Shown here piece after piece: positions 34,588 to 42,539 of a stretch of DNA of 49,704 nt (position 1 is its first letter; the number at the start of each line of letters is the position of its first letter). The translations under genes were made by a program, and so were the position numbers. Origin of the DNA: an uncultured Bacilli bacterium (GTDB lineage Bacteria; Bacillota_I; Bacilli_A; RF39; UBA660). The stretch is taken from the NCBI GenBank assembly GCA_934168245.1, contig CAKPMY010000011.1:1-49704 (forward strand), in the 5' to 3' direction. Below the pieces are notes generated by a model. That model saw only the letters and a list, made by a program, of their open reading frames with translations. It did not search any database and was not told the origin of the DNA.

Positions 34588-34597
34588 CAGGTTATAA
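34430..34597 (+). pseudogene. C-terminal fragment of a YugP-like gene
   Basis: An open stretch of 55 codons with no start codon near its beginning, overlapping the stop of the LPxTG gene by one base. It matches the last 55 residues of the protein encoded at 32044-32637: ILVYQ at the start, SDVTRYLTNIIFASKIF in the middle, LIRMIT near the end. Amino-acid changes are few and partly conservative. It is either the displaced original 3' end of that gene or the remnant of a second copy. Confidence 0.8.
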
Positions 34598-34627
34598 TAT
34601 TATATAAAATAAGAATAGGAGAAGTCT

Positions 34628-34855
34628 ATGAAAGAAAACTATGAATTACTAGTAGAAAAAGAAGAAATATGGGCAAAGATGTATATTCAACTATTAGAAC
34701 AAAACTCTATTAATTATCAAGTCCTTCCAGTCAATGGGGCCGGTTTATCAATGACAACTGGCACTCAAGATTATCTTAAAATCTATGTCCCACAACAAGA
34801 CTTAAAAAAGGCTCAAGAGTTAATAAATATATATTTTCCAAAAGACAATCACTAA
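34628..34855 (+). CDS. DUF2007-like small protein
   Basis: A 75-residue soluble protein beginning with a strand-helix pattern (YELLVEKEEIWAKMYIQLLEQN). SINYQVLPVNGAG and YLKIYVPQQDLKKAQELI follow, the layout of DUF2007 "putative signal transducing" proteins with a ferredoxin-like fold. There is no membrane segment and no Cys. A GGAG site precedes the ATG. It lies just after the YugP-like fragment and may have been its original downstream neighbour before the LPxTG module arrived. Function is unknown. Confidence 0.7.
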   Translation: MKENYELLVEKEEIWAKMYIQLLEQNSINYQVLPVNGAGLSMTTGTQDYLKIYVPQQDLKKAQELINIYFPKDNH

Positions 34856-34929
34856 AAAGGTCAAGGTAACATTTCAAAAATAATCGCTAAAGACAAAACA
34901 ATATTACAAATAAAAATCTAACTATACGT

Positions 34930-34956
34930 AAAGTATCCATTGTGATACTTTTTTTC
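34930..34956 (+). terminator. Terminator after the DUF2007-like gene
   Basis: Eight-base-pair stem (34930-34937 with 34944-34951), six-base loop, then T-run. Confidence 0.75.
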
Positions 34957-34985
34957 TTGACTTAAACATATACATATATTATTAT
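34957..34985 (+). promoter_or_regulatory. Promoter of the metal-resistance operon
   Basis: TTGACT (34957-34962), 17-base spacer, TATTAT (34980-34985). The -35 directly follows the upstream terminator's T-run. Confidence 0.75.
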
Positions 34986-34990
34986 GAATG

Positions 34991-35008
34991 TATGAACAAA
35001 TAATCATA
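34991..35008 (+). promoter_or_regulatory. Candidate ArsR/SmtB operator
   Basis: Imperfect palindrome TATGA-n8-TCATA containing TGAACA, close to the known SmtB/CzrA/CadC operator form. It overlaps the expected transcription start, so a bound repressor would block initiation. Confidence 0.6.
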
Positions 35009-35022
35009 TATAGAGGTGAATT

Positions 35023-35319
35023 ATGAAACTACATAGTAAAGAACTTTTATATGGTCTTAGCGAGTTCTATAAAATATTTGGAGACCAAACTAGGCTAAGA
35101 ATTTTAGATGCACTTCTAAATAAACCTTTATGTGTAAACGAAATAAGCGAACTACTTGACATGACTCAATCGGCAATTTCACATCAATTAAAAAATTTAC
35201 GGGCATCTAATTTAGTAAAAGCCGATAAAATAGGGAAGAATGTATATTATAGTATAAGTGATGAACATATAAAAATAATTTTAAAATATGGCTTAGAACA
35301 TATATCGGAGGTAATGTAA
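35023..35319 (+). CDS. ArsR/SmtB-family metal-sensing repressor
   Basis: A 98-residue winged-helix protein with FKIFGDQTRLRILDALL-like helices (actual YKIFGDQTRLRILDAL) and recognition helix MTQSAISHQLKNLRASNLV. The alpha-5 segment is SDEHIKIILKYGLEHISE, which keeps the D-x-H and later H-x-x-E ligands of zinc sensors such as CzrA and SmtB. The alpha-3 site of CadC would need ELCVCD; here PLCVNE has only one Cys, so an alpha-5 type sensor is more likely. The ATPase gene starts on its stop (TAATG). It probably represses its own operon until zinc or cobalt binds. Confidence 0.88.
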   Translation: MKLHSKELLYGLSEFYKIFGDQTRLRILDALLNKPLCVNEISELLDMTQSAISHQLKNLRASNLVKADKIGKNVYYSISDEHIKIILKYGLEHISEVM

Positions 35320-37133
35320 TGAAAAAATTTTTAAATGAAGACCTAATAAGAATAATTATAAGTACCTTGCTATTTATAATTGCTCTATTTCTACCAACTC
35401 CTATTAAAACAATAGTCTTAGTAGTGAGTTATGTATTTATAAGTCATGAAATATATATGGAAGCTTTTGAAGGCTTAAAAGAAAAAGATATTTTTAATGA
35501 AGACTTTCTTATGATTATCGCAACTCTAGGAGCATTCGCTATTGGCAGTTATATGGAAGCTGTAATGGTTATGCTTTTATTTAAAACTGGTGAATACTTA
35601 TCAGATGCTGCCGTTGCTAGTAGTAAAAAATCTATTACTAAATTAATGGACTTACGTAGTGAAACTGTTAATTTATTTAAAGATGGAGAGATGGAAAAAG
35701 TATCTATCAAGAAAGTCAAAGTCGATGACATCTTTGTTGTTCTACCAGGAGAAAAAGTACCCTTAGACGGAATTGTCATCGAAGGAACCAGTTACTTAGA
35801 CACATCATCTCTAACCGGCGAATCAACTCCTAGAAAAGCAACCGTTAATGATCAAGTTATTTCAGGTTCAATCAATAAAGATTCCATTTTAAAAGTAAAA
35901 GCCACCTCAACGTATAAAACATCTACTGCTAGTAAAATAATAGATTTAATCGAAAACTCCAACAATAAAAAGACTAATACTGAAAACTTCATTCGTAAAT
36001 TCTCCAAAATATATACTCCAGTCGTAGTTATATCAGCCCTAATAATTGCCATAGTTCCATCTCTAATAGTCGGAGATTTTAAAACATGGATTTATAGAGC
36101 CTTAGTATTCTTAGTAACATCATGTCCTTGTGCTTTAGTTATCTCAGTACCTCTAGGTTACTTCTCGGGTATTGGTAGAGCCAGTAAAGAAGGCATCTTA
36201 ATAAAGGGTAGTAGAGAACTAGAAACTTTAGCCGATATTGATTATCTTGCTTTAGATAAAACCGGTACTATTACTGAAGGTGTTTTTGAAGTAACCAAAG
36301 TCGAAAGTAAAAAACTAAAAGAAAAAGAATTTATAACCCTAGTAGCCTCAGCCGAAGCAAACTCTATTCATCCCATTGCCAAGGCCATAGTTAATTATTG
36401 TAAAGAACCATTAGAAAAGTCTACTAGTCATAAAGAATATTCTGGTAAAGGTATCTCTTGTACTATAAAAAATAAAGAACTATTAATTGGTAATAAAAAA
36501 CTAATGGAAGAAAACAAAGTAGAATTACCTACTGAAAAAGCCATTGGTACTGTTATCTATGTTGCTATTAATAATGAATATGCTGGTTATATTGTTATAT
36601 CAGATCGTATAAAGAAGAGTAGTTATGCTCTCAGTTCTTTAAAAGAAGACTTCAAAGATATTATGATTCTATCAGGAGACAATGAAGATATAACTAAAGA
36701 AATTGCTCATGAAGTAAAAATAAATACCTACTACAACAATCTTTTACCAATCGATAAAGTTGAAAAAATTAAAGAATATCAAAATCAAGGTCTAGTCATG
36801 TTTATTGGTGATGGTATCAACGATGCTCCAGTCATTAAAACATCTGATATTGGTGTATCTATGGGTAGTCTTGGTAGTGATGCTGCTATTGAAGCCAGTG
36901 ATATTGTTATTATGGAAGATGATTTATCAAGAATAAAAGTTGCCCATAATATTTCTAAACTAACTAAACGTAAGGTAAAAGAAAGTATTATCTTTGCTCT
37001 TATTGTAAAATTCATTGTCTTACTACTAGGCGTATTTGGTATAAGTACTATCTGGATGGCTGTCTTTGCTGACGTCGGTGTAACATTACTCGCTATCCTA
37101 AATGTTTTAACTATAATGTGGAAGAGAGTCTAA
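35319..37133 (+). CDS. P1B-type heavy-metal ATPase (Zn/Cd/Co efflux)
   Basis: A 604-residue membrane pump. The A-domain has SSLTGESTPRK. The metal-transport helix has SCPCALVISVP with CPC near residue 269. The phosphorylation motif LDKTGTITEG is near 313, the P1B signature HP is in SIHPIAKAIV, and GDGINDAPV is near 498. The last helix contains FADVGVTLLAILN, whose Asp fits the P1B-2 (Zn/Cd/Pb) group. There is no N-terminal HMA or CxxC domain, making it shorter than CadA/ZntA. Cotranscription with an alpha-5 ArsR repressor supports zinc/cadmium efflux. It begins at the overlapping ATG with GGAGG upstream. Confidence 0.92.
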   Translation: MKKFLNEDLIRIIISTLLFIIALFLPTPIKTIVLVVSYVFISHEIYMEAFEGLKEKDIFNEDFLMIIATLGAFAIGSYMEAVMVMLLFKTGEYLSDAAVASSKKSITKLMDLRSETVNLFKDGEMEKVSIKKVKVDDIFVVLPGEKVPLDGIVIEGTSYLDTSSLTGESTPRKATVNDQVISGSINKDSILKVKATSTYKTSTASKIIDLIENSNNKKTNTENFIRKFSKIYTPVVVISALIIAIVPSLIVGDFKTWIYRALVFLVTSCPCALVISVPLGYFSGIGRASKEGILIKGSRELETLADIDYLALDKTGTITEGVFEVTKVESKKLKEKEFITLVASAEANSIHPIAKAIVNYCKEPLEKSTSHKEYSGKGISCTIKNKELLIGNKKLMEENKVELPTEKAIGTVIYVAINNEYAGYIVISDRIKKSSYALSSLKEDFKDIMILSGDNEDITKEIAHEVKINTYYNNLLPIDKVEKIKEYQNQGLVMFIGDGINDAPVIKTSDIGVSMGSLGSDAAIEASDIVIMEDDLSRIKVAHNISKLTKRKVKESIIFALIVKFIVLLLGVFGISTIWMAVFADVGVTLLAILNVLTIMWKRV

Positions 37134-37148
37134 TTAGACTTTCTTTTT
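37124..37148 (+). terminator. Terminator of the metal ATPase gene
   Basis: Eight-base-pair stem with one G-T (37124-37131 with 37136-37143), AATT loop, then T-rich tract. It overlaps the stop codon. Confidence 0.65.
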
Positions 37149-37179
37149 ACTTTGCCGTAATAAACTGGTAAAAATAAGA

Positions 37180-37205
37180 AAAAATTACTCTGTATCGTAA
37201 TTTTT
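37180..37205. terminator. Second hairpin, possibly bidirectional terminator
   Basis: Nine-base-pair perfect stem (37180-37188 with 37197-37205) flanked by an A-rich stretch before and a T-rich stretch after. Confidence 0.45.
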
Positions 37206-37261
37206 GTAATTATCTCTTACTACCTAACTATTTTTATGAGTATGCAACAATTAATTATTAT

Positions 37262-37269
37262 GTTATAAT
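37262..37269 (+). promoter_or_regulatory. Extended -10 promoter before the small membrane protein gene
   Basis: TATAAT (37264-37269) preceded by TGT. No strong -35 is seen. Confidence 0.45.
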
Positions 37270-37296
37270 AGAACAAATAGAGAATAGGAGAAATTT

Positions 37297-37557
37297 ATGA
37301 AAAGAAGTATTATTTGTGCAGTTTTATTTTTTCTAGCCGGATTATTTTACTTAATTGCTGGCTTGAAAGGAAATATTCCGCTATATATTATATTTGGAGT
37401 ATTACTAGTTTTACTAGGTGGATTATATGTAAAAAGAGCCCTTACTGAAAGAAAAATAGAAGTAAAAGAGGCCAAAATAAGTGAAGTAAAACCTACTAAA
37501 GAAAAAATTAAAAAAGAAGATAACTCTAAAAAGAAAACTAACAAGGACAAGAAATAA
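37297..37557 (+). CDS. Small membrane protein with Lys-rich tail
   Basis: This 86-residue protein is not assigned to a named family. Two hydrophobic helices (about 4-24 and 28-46) form a hairpin. A cytoplasmic tail of about 40 residues follows, dominated by Lys and Glu and ending KKKTNKDKK, which may contact nucleic acid or the membrane surface. It has an AGGAG site, and its stop overlaps the start of the macro-domain gene (TAATG), so the two are translationally coupled. Confidence 0.7.
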   Translation: MKRSIICAVLFFLAGLFYLIAGLKGNIPLYIIFGVLLVLLGGLYVKRALTERKIEVKEAKISEVKPTKEKIKKEDNSKKKTNKDKK

Positions 37558-38075
37558 TGTCTCTAACTGTAACTAAAGAAAATATTGTCGATCTTGATGT
37601 CGATATCATTGTAAATGCCGCTAGACAATCACTACTAGGTGGTTCAGGAGTAGATGGAGCCATTCATAAAAAAGCAGGACCAGAATTACTAGAAGAGTGT
37701 CGTAAGTTAAATGGTTGTAAAACTGGCGAAGCCAAAATGACTAATGGCTACAATTGTAAAGCAAAAAAAATAATTCATACAGTTGGTCCAATCTATGTCG
37801 GTGGAAAAAATAATGAAGCAAGTCTTTTAAGTTCTTGTTACCAAAATTGCCTTCTTTTAGCGGAAGATTATCGTAGAAAAAACAACCTCGAGAAAGTATC
37901 TATTGCTTTTCCTTGTATAAGTACAGGCATCTATCATTATCCAAAAGAAGAAGCCGCCAAAATTGCTATTGGTACAGTAGAAAAATATTTACCTAAAAAT
38001 ATTAATGTAATATTTTCCTGCTTTACTGAAAAAGACTACGAATTATATTTAGAAAATCTAAGGAAGAAAGATTAG
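37557..38075 (+). CDS. Macro-domain protein (O-acetyl-ADP-ribose deacetylase, YmdB-like)
   Basis: A 172-residue protein that is essentially one macro domain. IIVNAARQSLLGGSGVDGAI is the usual ADP-ribose binding NAA-N-L-GGGVDGAI motif with small changes: Arg-Gln where Asn is common, and Ser in the Gly run. CKTGEAKMTNGYN, IIHTVGPIY and SIAFPCISTGIYHYP complete the ligand pocket. Such proteins hydrolyse O-acetyl-ADP-ribose or remove ADP-ribose from targets. It is coupled to the small membrane protein gene. The replaced Asn may alter activity. Confidence 0.9.
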   Translation: MSLTVTKENIVDLDVDIIVNAARQSLLGGSGVDGAIHKKAGPELLEECRKLNGCKTGEAKMTNGYNCKAKKIIHTVGPIYVGGKNNEASLLSSCYQNCLLLAEDYRRKNNLEKVSIAFPCISTGIYHYPKEEAAKIAIGTVEKYLPKNINVIFSCFTEKDYELYLENLRKKD

Positions 38076-38091
38076 TTTCTTTCTTTTTTTT
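38064..38091 (+). terminator. Terminator of the macro-domain gene
   Basis: Seven-base-pair stem (38064-38070 with 38079-38085), eight-base loop, then T-run. Confidence 0.7.
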
Positions 38092-38140
38092 AACTAATTT
38101 GCCCATTTTACATAGACTATATATTGAAAGGAAAAGTATT

Positions 38141-38725
38141 ATGAATTATTATCCTCATGATTATGATAATTATTATAATCAAAACTATAATTTCCAAAAT
38201 GAACCAAAAAATAAATACCAACAAATGTATCAAAATGAATCTCCAAATAAATATCAACCAACGTATCAAAATGGCTATCCGCATACCTATCAACAAGGTT
38301 ACCAAAATTTCCAAGATCCTAGATATCGCACCAACAGTATACCAACCGATCTAGGCCCAACACCTAGTACTATCAATATCGAAAAACGTACTGAAGATAA
38401 TCCTAATTATAGAACAACACTTTGGACAGGAAACAATCTTCAACTTACTCTTATGAGTATCCCAGTCGGTGAAAGTATCGGCCTAGAAGTTCATCCTAAT
38501 ATAGACCAATTTATAAAATTAGAAGAAGGCCATGGCTTAGTCGAACTAGGACCCACCCAAAATGAGTTATCTTTCAAAAAAGAAATCAATTCTAACTATG
38601 CTGTTTTAATACCAGCCGGTACTTATCACAATATCACTAATATTGGCAATGAACCTTTAAAATTATATTCTATTTATGCTCCAGTCAATCATCCAAAAGG
38701 TACTATTAATATAACTAAACCATAA
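38141..38725 (+). CDS. Cupin-domain protein with Tyr/Gln/Asn-rich N-terminal repeats
   Basis: A 194-residue protein. Residues 1 to about 65 are low-complexity, rich in Tyr, Asn and Gln, with repeated units of the type KYQxxYQNxxP. Residues about 85-190 form a single cupin: LTLMSIPVGESIGLEVHP is motif 1 with His, DQFIKLEEGHGLVELG follows, and VLIPAGTYHNITNIG is motif 2. Similar cupins of unknown substrate are common in Bacillota. The ATG at 38141 follows AAAGGAAA; an upstream in-frame ATG at 38099 lacks a ribosome site and is rejected. The repeats look like an adhesive or self-associating segment, but there is no signal peptide. Confidence 0.85.
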   Translation: MNYYPHDYDNYYNQNYNFQNEPKNKYQQMYQNESPNKYQPTYQNGYPHTYQQGYQNFQDPRYRTNSIPTDLGPTPSTINIEKRTEDNPNYRTTLWTGNNLQLTLMSIPVGESIGLEVHPNIDQFIKLEEGHGLVELGPTQNELSFKKEINSNYAVLIPAGTYHNITNIGNEPLKLYSIYAPVNHPKGTINITKP

Positions 38726-38752
38726 ACTCAACCTCTTGTTGAGTTTTTTTCA
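38724..38752 (+). terminator. Terminator of the cupin gene
   Basis: Nine-base-pair perfect stem (38724-38732 with 38738-38746) then T-run. It overlaps the stop codon. Confidence 0.85.
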
Positions 38753-38764
38753 ACTCCAAGTTTA

Positions 38765-38793
38765 TTGAATTTCTATATTTTTCCCAGTATACT
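38765..38793 (+). promoter_or_regulatory. Promoter of the thioredoxin-like gene
   Basis: TTGAAT (38765-38770), 17-base spacer, TATACT (38788-38793), about 36 bases before the ATG. Confidence 0.65.
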
Positions 38794-38829
38794 TGAAGAG
38801 TAAATTGAAAGAAAAAGGAGAAGTATAAT

Positions 38830-39465
38830 ATGAAGAAAAATGGATTAATAATTGCTGCCTTAATCGCAATAGTTATTTTAGGAATATTCTATTTTTATCC
38901 TAAAGATACTAATACAAAAGAACCTAACAAAGATAGTAAATTAACAGATAGTGAAAAGTTTGCCCAAGAATACAAGTTAAAAGGAGAAGATGGCAAAGCC
39001 CTAGATAATGTTTTTGTTTATCGTACTCCAGAACAAATTATCAACATTTTAGAAAAAGGTACTGGAATTGTCTATTTAGGCTTCCCAGAATGTCCTTGGT
39101 GTACAGGTTATGTTCCTTATCTAAATGAAATTGCTAAGGAAAAGAACTTAGAAAAAATCTACTACTTAAATGTTTTAGAAGAACGAAAAAACAATACTAC
39201 TGAATATCAAAAAATAGTAGAAATATTATCTGATTATTTACAAAATGATGAAGAAGGTAATAAAAGACTTTATGTACCTGCTGTAATTGCGGTAAAGGAT
39301 GGCGAAATAGTAGGCTTTGATGATGAAACTGCTTGGGATACTAAAGGCTATGAAACTCCAAAAGAATATTGGGAAAATGAAGACTTAGAAGGTCTAAAAG
39401 AAAAATTAAGATGTATGATGCGTGATTGTAAAAAAGATATTTGTACATCTTCCTGCAACAAATAA
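38830..39465 (+). CDS. Membrane-anchored extracytoplasmic thioredoxin-like protein
   Basis: A 211-residue protein with an uncleaved-looking N-terminal anchor (residues 4-22) and a charged linker, then a thioredoxin fold. GIVYLGFPECPWCTGYVPYL carries the CPWC redox motif near residue 95, and LYVPAVIAVKDGEIVGFDDE includes the cis-Pro strand. The C-terminal 20 residues add four further Cys (CMMRDC, DICTSSC), unusual for the family and possibly a metal or disulfide site. It probably acts in thiol exchange of exported proteins such as the Cys-containing surface proteins in this window, but a partner is not shown. Confidence 0.83.
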   Translation: MKKNGLIIAALIAIVILGIFYFYPKDTNTKEPNKDSKLTDSEKFAQEYKLKGEDGKALDNVFVYRTPEQIINILEKGTGIVYLGFPECPWCTGYVPYLNEIAKEKNLEKIYYLNVLEERKNNTTEYQKIVEILSDYLQNDEEGNKRLYVPAVIAVKDGEIVGFDDETAWDTKGYETPKEYWENEDLEGLKEKLRCMMRDCKKDICTSSCNK

Positions 39466-39510
39466 GCATAATAATTTAGTAATAAACTAAAATAAACGTG
39501 AAAAACACTA

Positions 39511-39542
39511 AAAGGTAAAGTAAAAAGACTTTATCTTTTTCT
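39511..39542 (+). terminator. Terminator of the thioredoxin-like gene
   Basis: Eleven-base-pair stem with one G-T (39511-39521 with 39528-39538) then T-run. Confidence 0.7.
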
Positions 39543-39551
39543 TTGCTAAAT

Positions 39552-39559
39552 GTTATAAT
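39552..39559 (+). promoter_or_regulatory. Extended -10 promoter of the Mbeg1-like gene
   Basis: TATAAT (39554-39559) preceded by TGT. No clear -35 hexamer. Confidence 0.45.
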
Positions 39560-39628
39560 GATATTAGGTAAATAAAATAGTTATTTAATGTAAAGAATAT
39601 AAAAACAATTTATATAAGGAGTAATACT

Positions 39629-40741
39629 ATGGCAAATTTTATTGATTATTGTAAATACTATGGAGATAAAGATTTTACTGAAGTTCCTTTTAATGATGTT
39701 GATGCTTTAATATTAGCCGAATTATCATACTTAAACTTTAGTGAAGTAATTAGTTTTCTACCAAATACCATTGAAAATATTAGCAAGGTCTATTTCAATG
39801 TCGTTACAAATGACAAAATAAAAAGCAAACTAAATGTATATAAGTATGCCCATAATCTATTTGGTAATGTAAAAAATACCCTTCGTTTTAAAGATATAAA
39901 AATGACTAACTATTCAAGAATAGTCGATACTGAAAAACAATTCGGAGCCATAACCTTTGAACATGAAGATTGGATTTATATTTCTTATGAAGGTACCAAT
40001 GAATATATGTCTGGTTGGCGCGAAGACTTTGACTTATCTAATAAGTTTCCCGTTCCAAGTCAAACTCTTGCCATTGAATACTTAAATAAAGAAGCCAAAA
40101 AACACAAAAAAATATATTTAGGTGGTCACTCAAAAGGTGGTAACTTAGCCGTAGCCGCAGCCATGGAAACTACAGATAATATAAAGAAAAGAATTGTCAC
40201 AGTTTATGATTTTGATGGTCCAGGAATGCGCCTAAAAGAGTATTCAAGTAAACGTTATCACCAACTACTTCCTAAAATAAAAAAATTCACTCCTGAAGTA
40301 AGTATTATTGGAATGTTACTATACTCAACTCCAAACTATTTTGTAGTCCAAAGTAGTATGAAAGGTATCCTACAACACCATGCTACATCATGGCAATGTT
40401 TTGGTAGTTATTTTGTTCCTGCAACCCAAAGTGAAAGCAGTCTAAACTTTTCTGCTGCAACCAAAGAATTTATAAGAGATAACAGTGAAGAAGATATAAG
40501 GGAATTTGTCGCTGCAATTTTTGAAATACTAAAAAAGTCTAACATCACAACCACTGAAACTGTAACCTTAAAGAAAATTGCTACTTGTATTAACTTAGTT
40601 CGTGAACTTCCAGCCAAGTCTAAAACAAAAGAAAAACTCATACAATTATTTAACATTCTCTTAGGTATTTACATGCCTACTAATTTAAAAAAGGAAAAGC
40701 CTATCAAAAAGGAAACTAAAAAAACTACAGAAAAAAAGTAA
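39629..40741 (+). CDS. Mbeg1-like (DUF2974) alpha/beta-hydrolase
   Basis: A 370-residue soluble protein with a lipase-like core. YISYEGTNEYMSGWREDFDLS precedes the nucleophile elbow IYLGGHSKGGNLAVAAAM (Ser in GHSKG, near residue 173). VTVYDFDGPGM carries the probable acid, and HHATSWQCFG supplies the probable His. This set defines the DUF2974/Mbeg1 family, common in Bacillota and of unproven substrate; lipid or ester hydrolysis is likely. The C-terminus is Lys-rich. A GGAG site lies eight bases before the ATG. The GT4 gene follows after 36 bases. Confidence 0.87.
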   Translation: MANFIDYCKYYGDKDFTEVPFNDVDALILAELSYLNFSEVISFLPNTIENISKVYFNVVTNDKIKSKLNVYKYAHNLFGNVKNTLRFKDIKMTNYSRIVDTEKQFGAITFEHEDWIYISYEGTNEYMSGWREDFDLSNKFPVPSQTLAIEYLNKEAKKHKKIYLGGHSKGGNLAVAAAMETTDNIKKRIVTVYDFDGPGMRLKEYSSKRYHQLLPKIKKFTPEVSIIGMLLYSTPNYFVVQSSMKGILQHHATSWQCFGSYFVPATQSESSLNFSAATKEFIRDNSEEDIREFVAAIFEILKKSNITTTETVTLKKIATCINLVRELPAKSKTKEKLIQLFNILLGIYMPTNLKKEKPIKKETKKTTEKK

Positions 40742-40777
40742 ACTCTAGAAAAATAAACCTAGTAAAAGGAGCTCATT

Positions 40778-41968
40778 ATGAATAATAAACTAACGATTGG
40801 AATTTTTAATGATTCATTTTATCCTATGAATGATGGTGTTTGTATGGTTGTTGATAATTATGCCAGACGACTAGTAAAATATGCTAATGTAATAGTCTTT
40901 GTCCCTAATTATATTTCAGCCCCATACGACGACTCTGTCTTTCCATATAAAGTTGTAAGATGTAATTCTATAAAAACCTTATTCCTAGATTATTCTCTTC
41001 CAACTCCTAAACTAGATCCAAAGTTTAAAAAAGAGGTCGAAAAATATAAGTTAGATATTGTTCATATTCATTCTCCTTTCACACTAGGAGAAACCGGCCT
41101 AAAATATGCCAAAAAGCATAATATACCTTGCATCGCAACTATGCATAGTCAATTTAAACAAGACTTTTTAAAAGCCGTAAAGTCAGAATATTTGGCTACA
41201 AGATTAACAAACAAACTAATAAAAATTTTTAATAAATGTGATGAGTGTTGGGCCGTTAACAATGAAGTAGCCCGTATTTTTCATGAAGAATATCACTATA
41301 AATGTTTACCAAGAGTAATGAACAATGCTACGGAAATGGAACCAGTAACCAATACAAAGCAAGCCCATAAATTTATAAATGAAAAACATAATATCAAAGA
41401 AAGTGAACTTGTTTTCTTATTTGTAGGTAGAATCAACACTCTAAAAAATATCTTTTTTATAGTTGATTCCCTAAAATTATTAAAACTAAAGAAACCAAAA
41501 CTAAAATGGAAAATGTTATTTGTCGGAGCCGGTCAAGATGAAGATAAATTAAGAAAGAAAATATCTGAATTAGATTTAGAAAAAGAAGTCATTATGTGTG
41601 GCAAAATAATGGATCGTAAGGAATTAGCCTATTACTACAATAGGGCCGATCTTATGTTATTCCCCTCAATTTATGACTCTTCTTCAATTGTTCAAATAGA
41701 AGCAGCTTCCCAAAAAACACCAACAGTCTTCCTAGAAAATACCGCAACTGCCGCTACTGTTACTAACAATGTCAACGGCTACTTATCAAAAAATTCTATT
41801 GAAGACTACACTAATAAAATTATAGAAATCTTAGACAACAAAAAATTATATAATGAAGTAAAAGAAAATGCTTATCGCGATTTATATAAAAACTGGGATA
41901 ATACAGTGGATGATGCTTATTATCTCTACAAAGATTTAATTGAGAAAAAGAAAGAAGGAAAAATATGA
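40778..41968 (+). CDS. GT4-family glycosyltransferase (diacylglycerol glucosyltransferase-like)
   Basis: A 396-residue GT-B enzyme. GIFNDSFYPMNDGVCMVVDNYA at the N-terminus and DIVHIHSPFTLGETGLKYAKK match the MgdA/alMGS and LafA-like group that glucosylates diacylglycerol. LFVGRINTLKNIFFIVD and FVGAGQDEDKL follow. The nucleotide-sugar motif is SIYDSSSIVQIEAASQKTP with the two Glu-type positions partly changed. It is clearly GT4; the lipid acceptor is inferred from remembered family resemblance. The ATGA overlap with the following NTPase gene indicates one transcript. Confidence 0.82.
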   Translation: MNNKLTIGIFNDSFYPMNDGVCMVVDNYARRLVKYANVIVFVPNYISAPYDDSVFPYKVVRCNSIKTLFLDYSLPTPKLDPKFKKEVEKYKLDIVHIHSPFTLGETGLKYAKKHNIPCIATMHSQFKQDFLKAVKSEYLATRLTNKLIKIFNKCDECWAVNNEVARIFHEEYHYKCLPRVMNNATEMEPVTNTKQAHKFINEKHNIKESELVFLFVGRINTLKNIFFIVDSLKLLKLKKPKLKWKMLFVGAGQDEDKLRKKISELDLEKEVIMCGKIMDRKELAYYYNRADLMLFPSIYDSSSIVQIEAASQKTPTVFLENTATAATVTNNVNGYLSKNSIEDYTNKIIEILDNKKLYNEVKENAYRDLYKNWDNTVDDAYYLYKDLIEKKKEGKI

Positions 41969-42528
41969 AAGTTTTAATCGGAACCAAAAATCCCGGAAAA
42001 ATAGAAGGAGCAAAACTCGCTCTAAATAATTTTTTTAAAGAATTTGACATAGAAGGTGTAAAAGTACCTTCAAACGTCCCAGAGCAACCCGTAAACGAGG
42101 ACACTTATAACGGTGCTAGAAATAGAGTAGACAACTTACGTGAATATGCTAAGGAAAATAATCTTGACATCGACTATTTCTTAGCCGTAGAATCTGGTAT
42201 CTGTAATTTATATGGAACTTGGATGATTGTAAATTTTGCTGTTGTTAAAGACAAAAACGGTTATGAAAGTGTTGGAATTGGTCCAGCCTTTCCTGTTCCA
42301 ACTAATTATGTAAAAGAAATAATTGCCACAAGCCTTGGCGAAGTCCTTGATAAAGTCTATGACAAAGAACAACTTGGTCAAGGAAAAGGTGGGGTAAATT
42401 CTCTAACTCATGATTCTATCAGTCGAATAGATATAACAAAAGATGCCTTTATCATGGCTATGACTCAATTTGTAAATGGTAACATCTGGAAAGATACCGA
42501 AAAAAGTAATTATAAAGTAAAAGAATAA
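41965..42528 (+). CDS. Inosine/xanthosine triphosphatase (YjjX/DUF84 family)
   Basis: A 187-residue enzyme that removes non-canonical purine triphosphates (ITP, XTP). VLIGTKNPGKIEGAKLAL is the N-terminal nucleotide-binding motif, VPEQPVNEDTYNGARNRV the conserved central motif, FLAVESGI the acidic strand, and GQGKGGVNSLTHDSISR the C-terminal motif. Length fits the family (about 170-190). It overlaps the GT4 gene by four bases and is 11 bases from the calcium ATPase gene, which has its own GGTGAT site. Confidence 0.9.
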   Translation: MKVLIGTKNPGKIEGAKLALNNFFKEFDIEGVKVPSNVPEQPVNEDTYNGARNRVDNLREYAKENNLDIDYFLAVESGICNLYGTWMIVNFAVVKDKNGYESVGIGPAFPVPTNYVKEIIATSLGEVLDKVYDKEQLGQGKGGVNSLTHDSISRIDITKDAFIMAMTQFVNGNIWKDTEKSNYKVKE

Positions 42529-42539
42529 CAGGTGATTAT

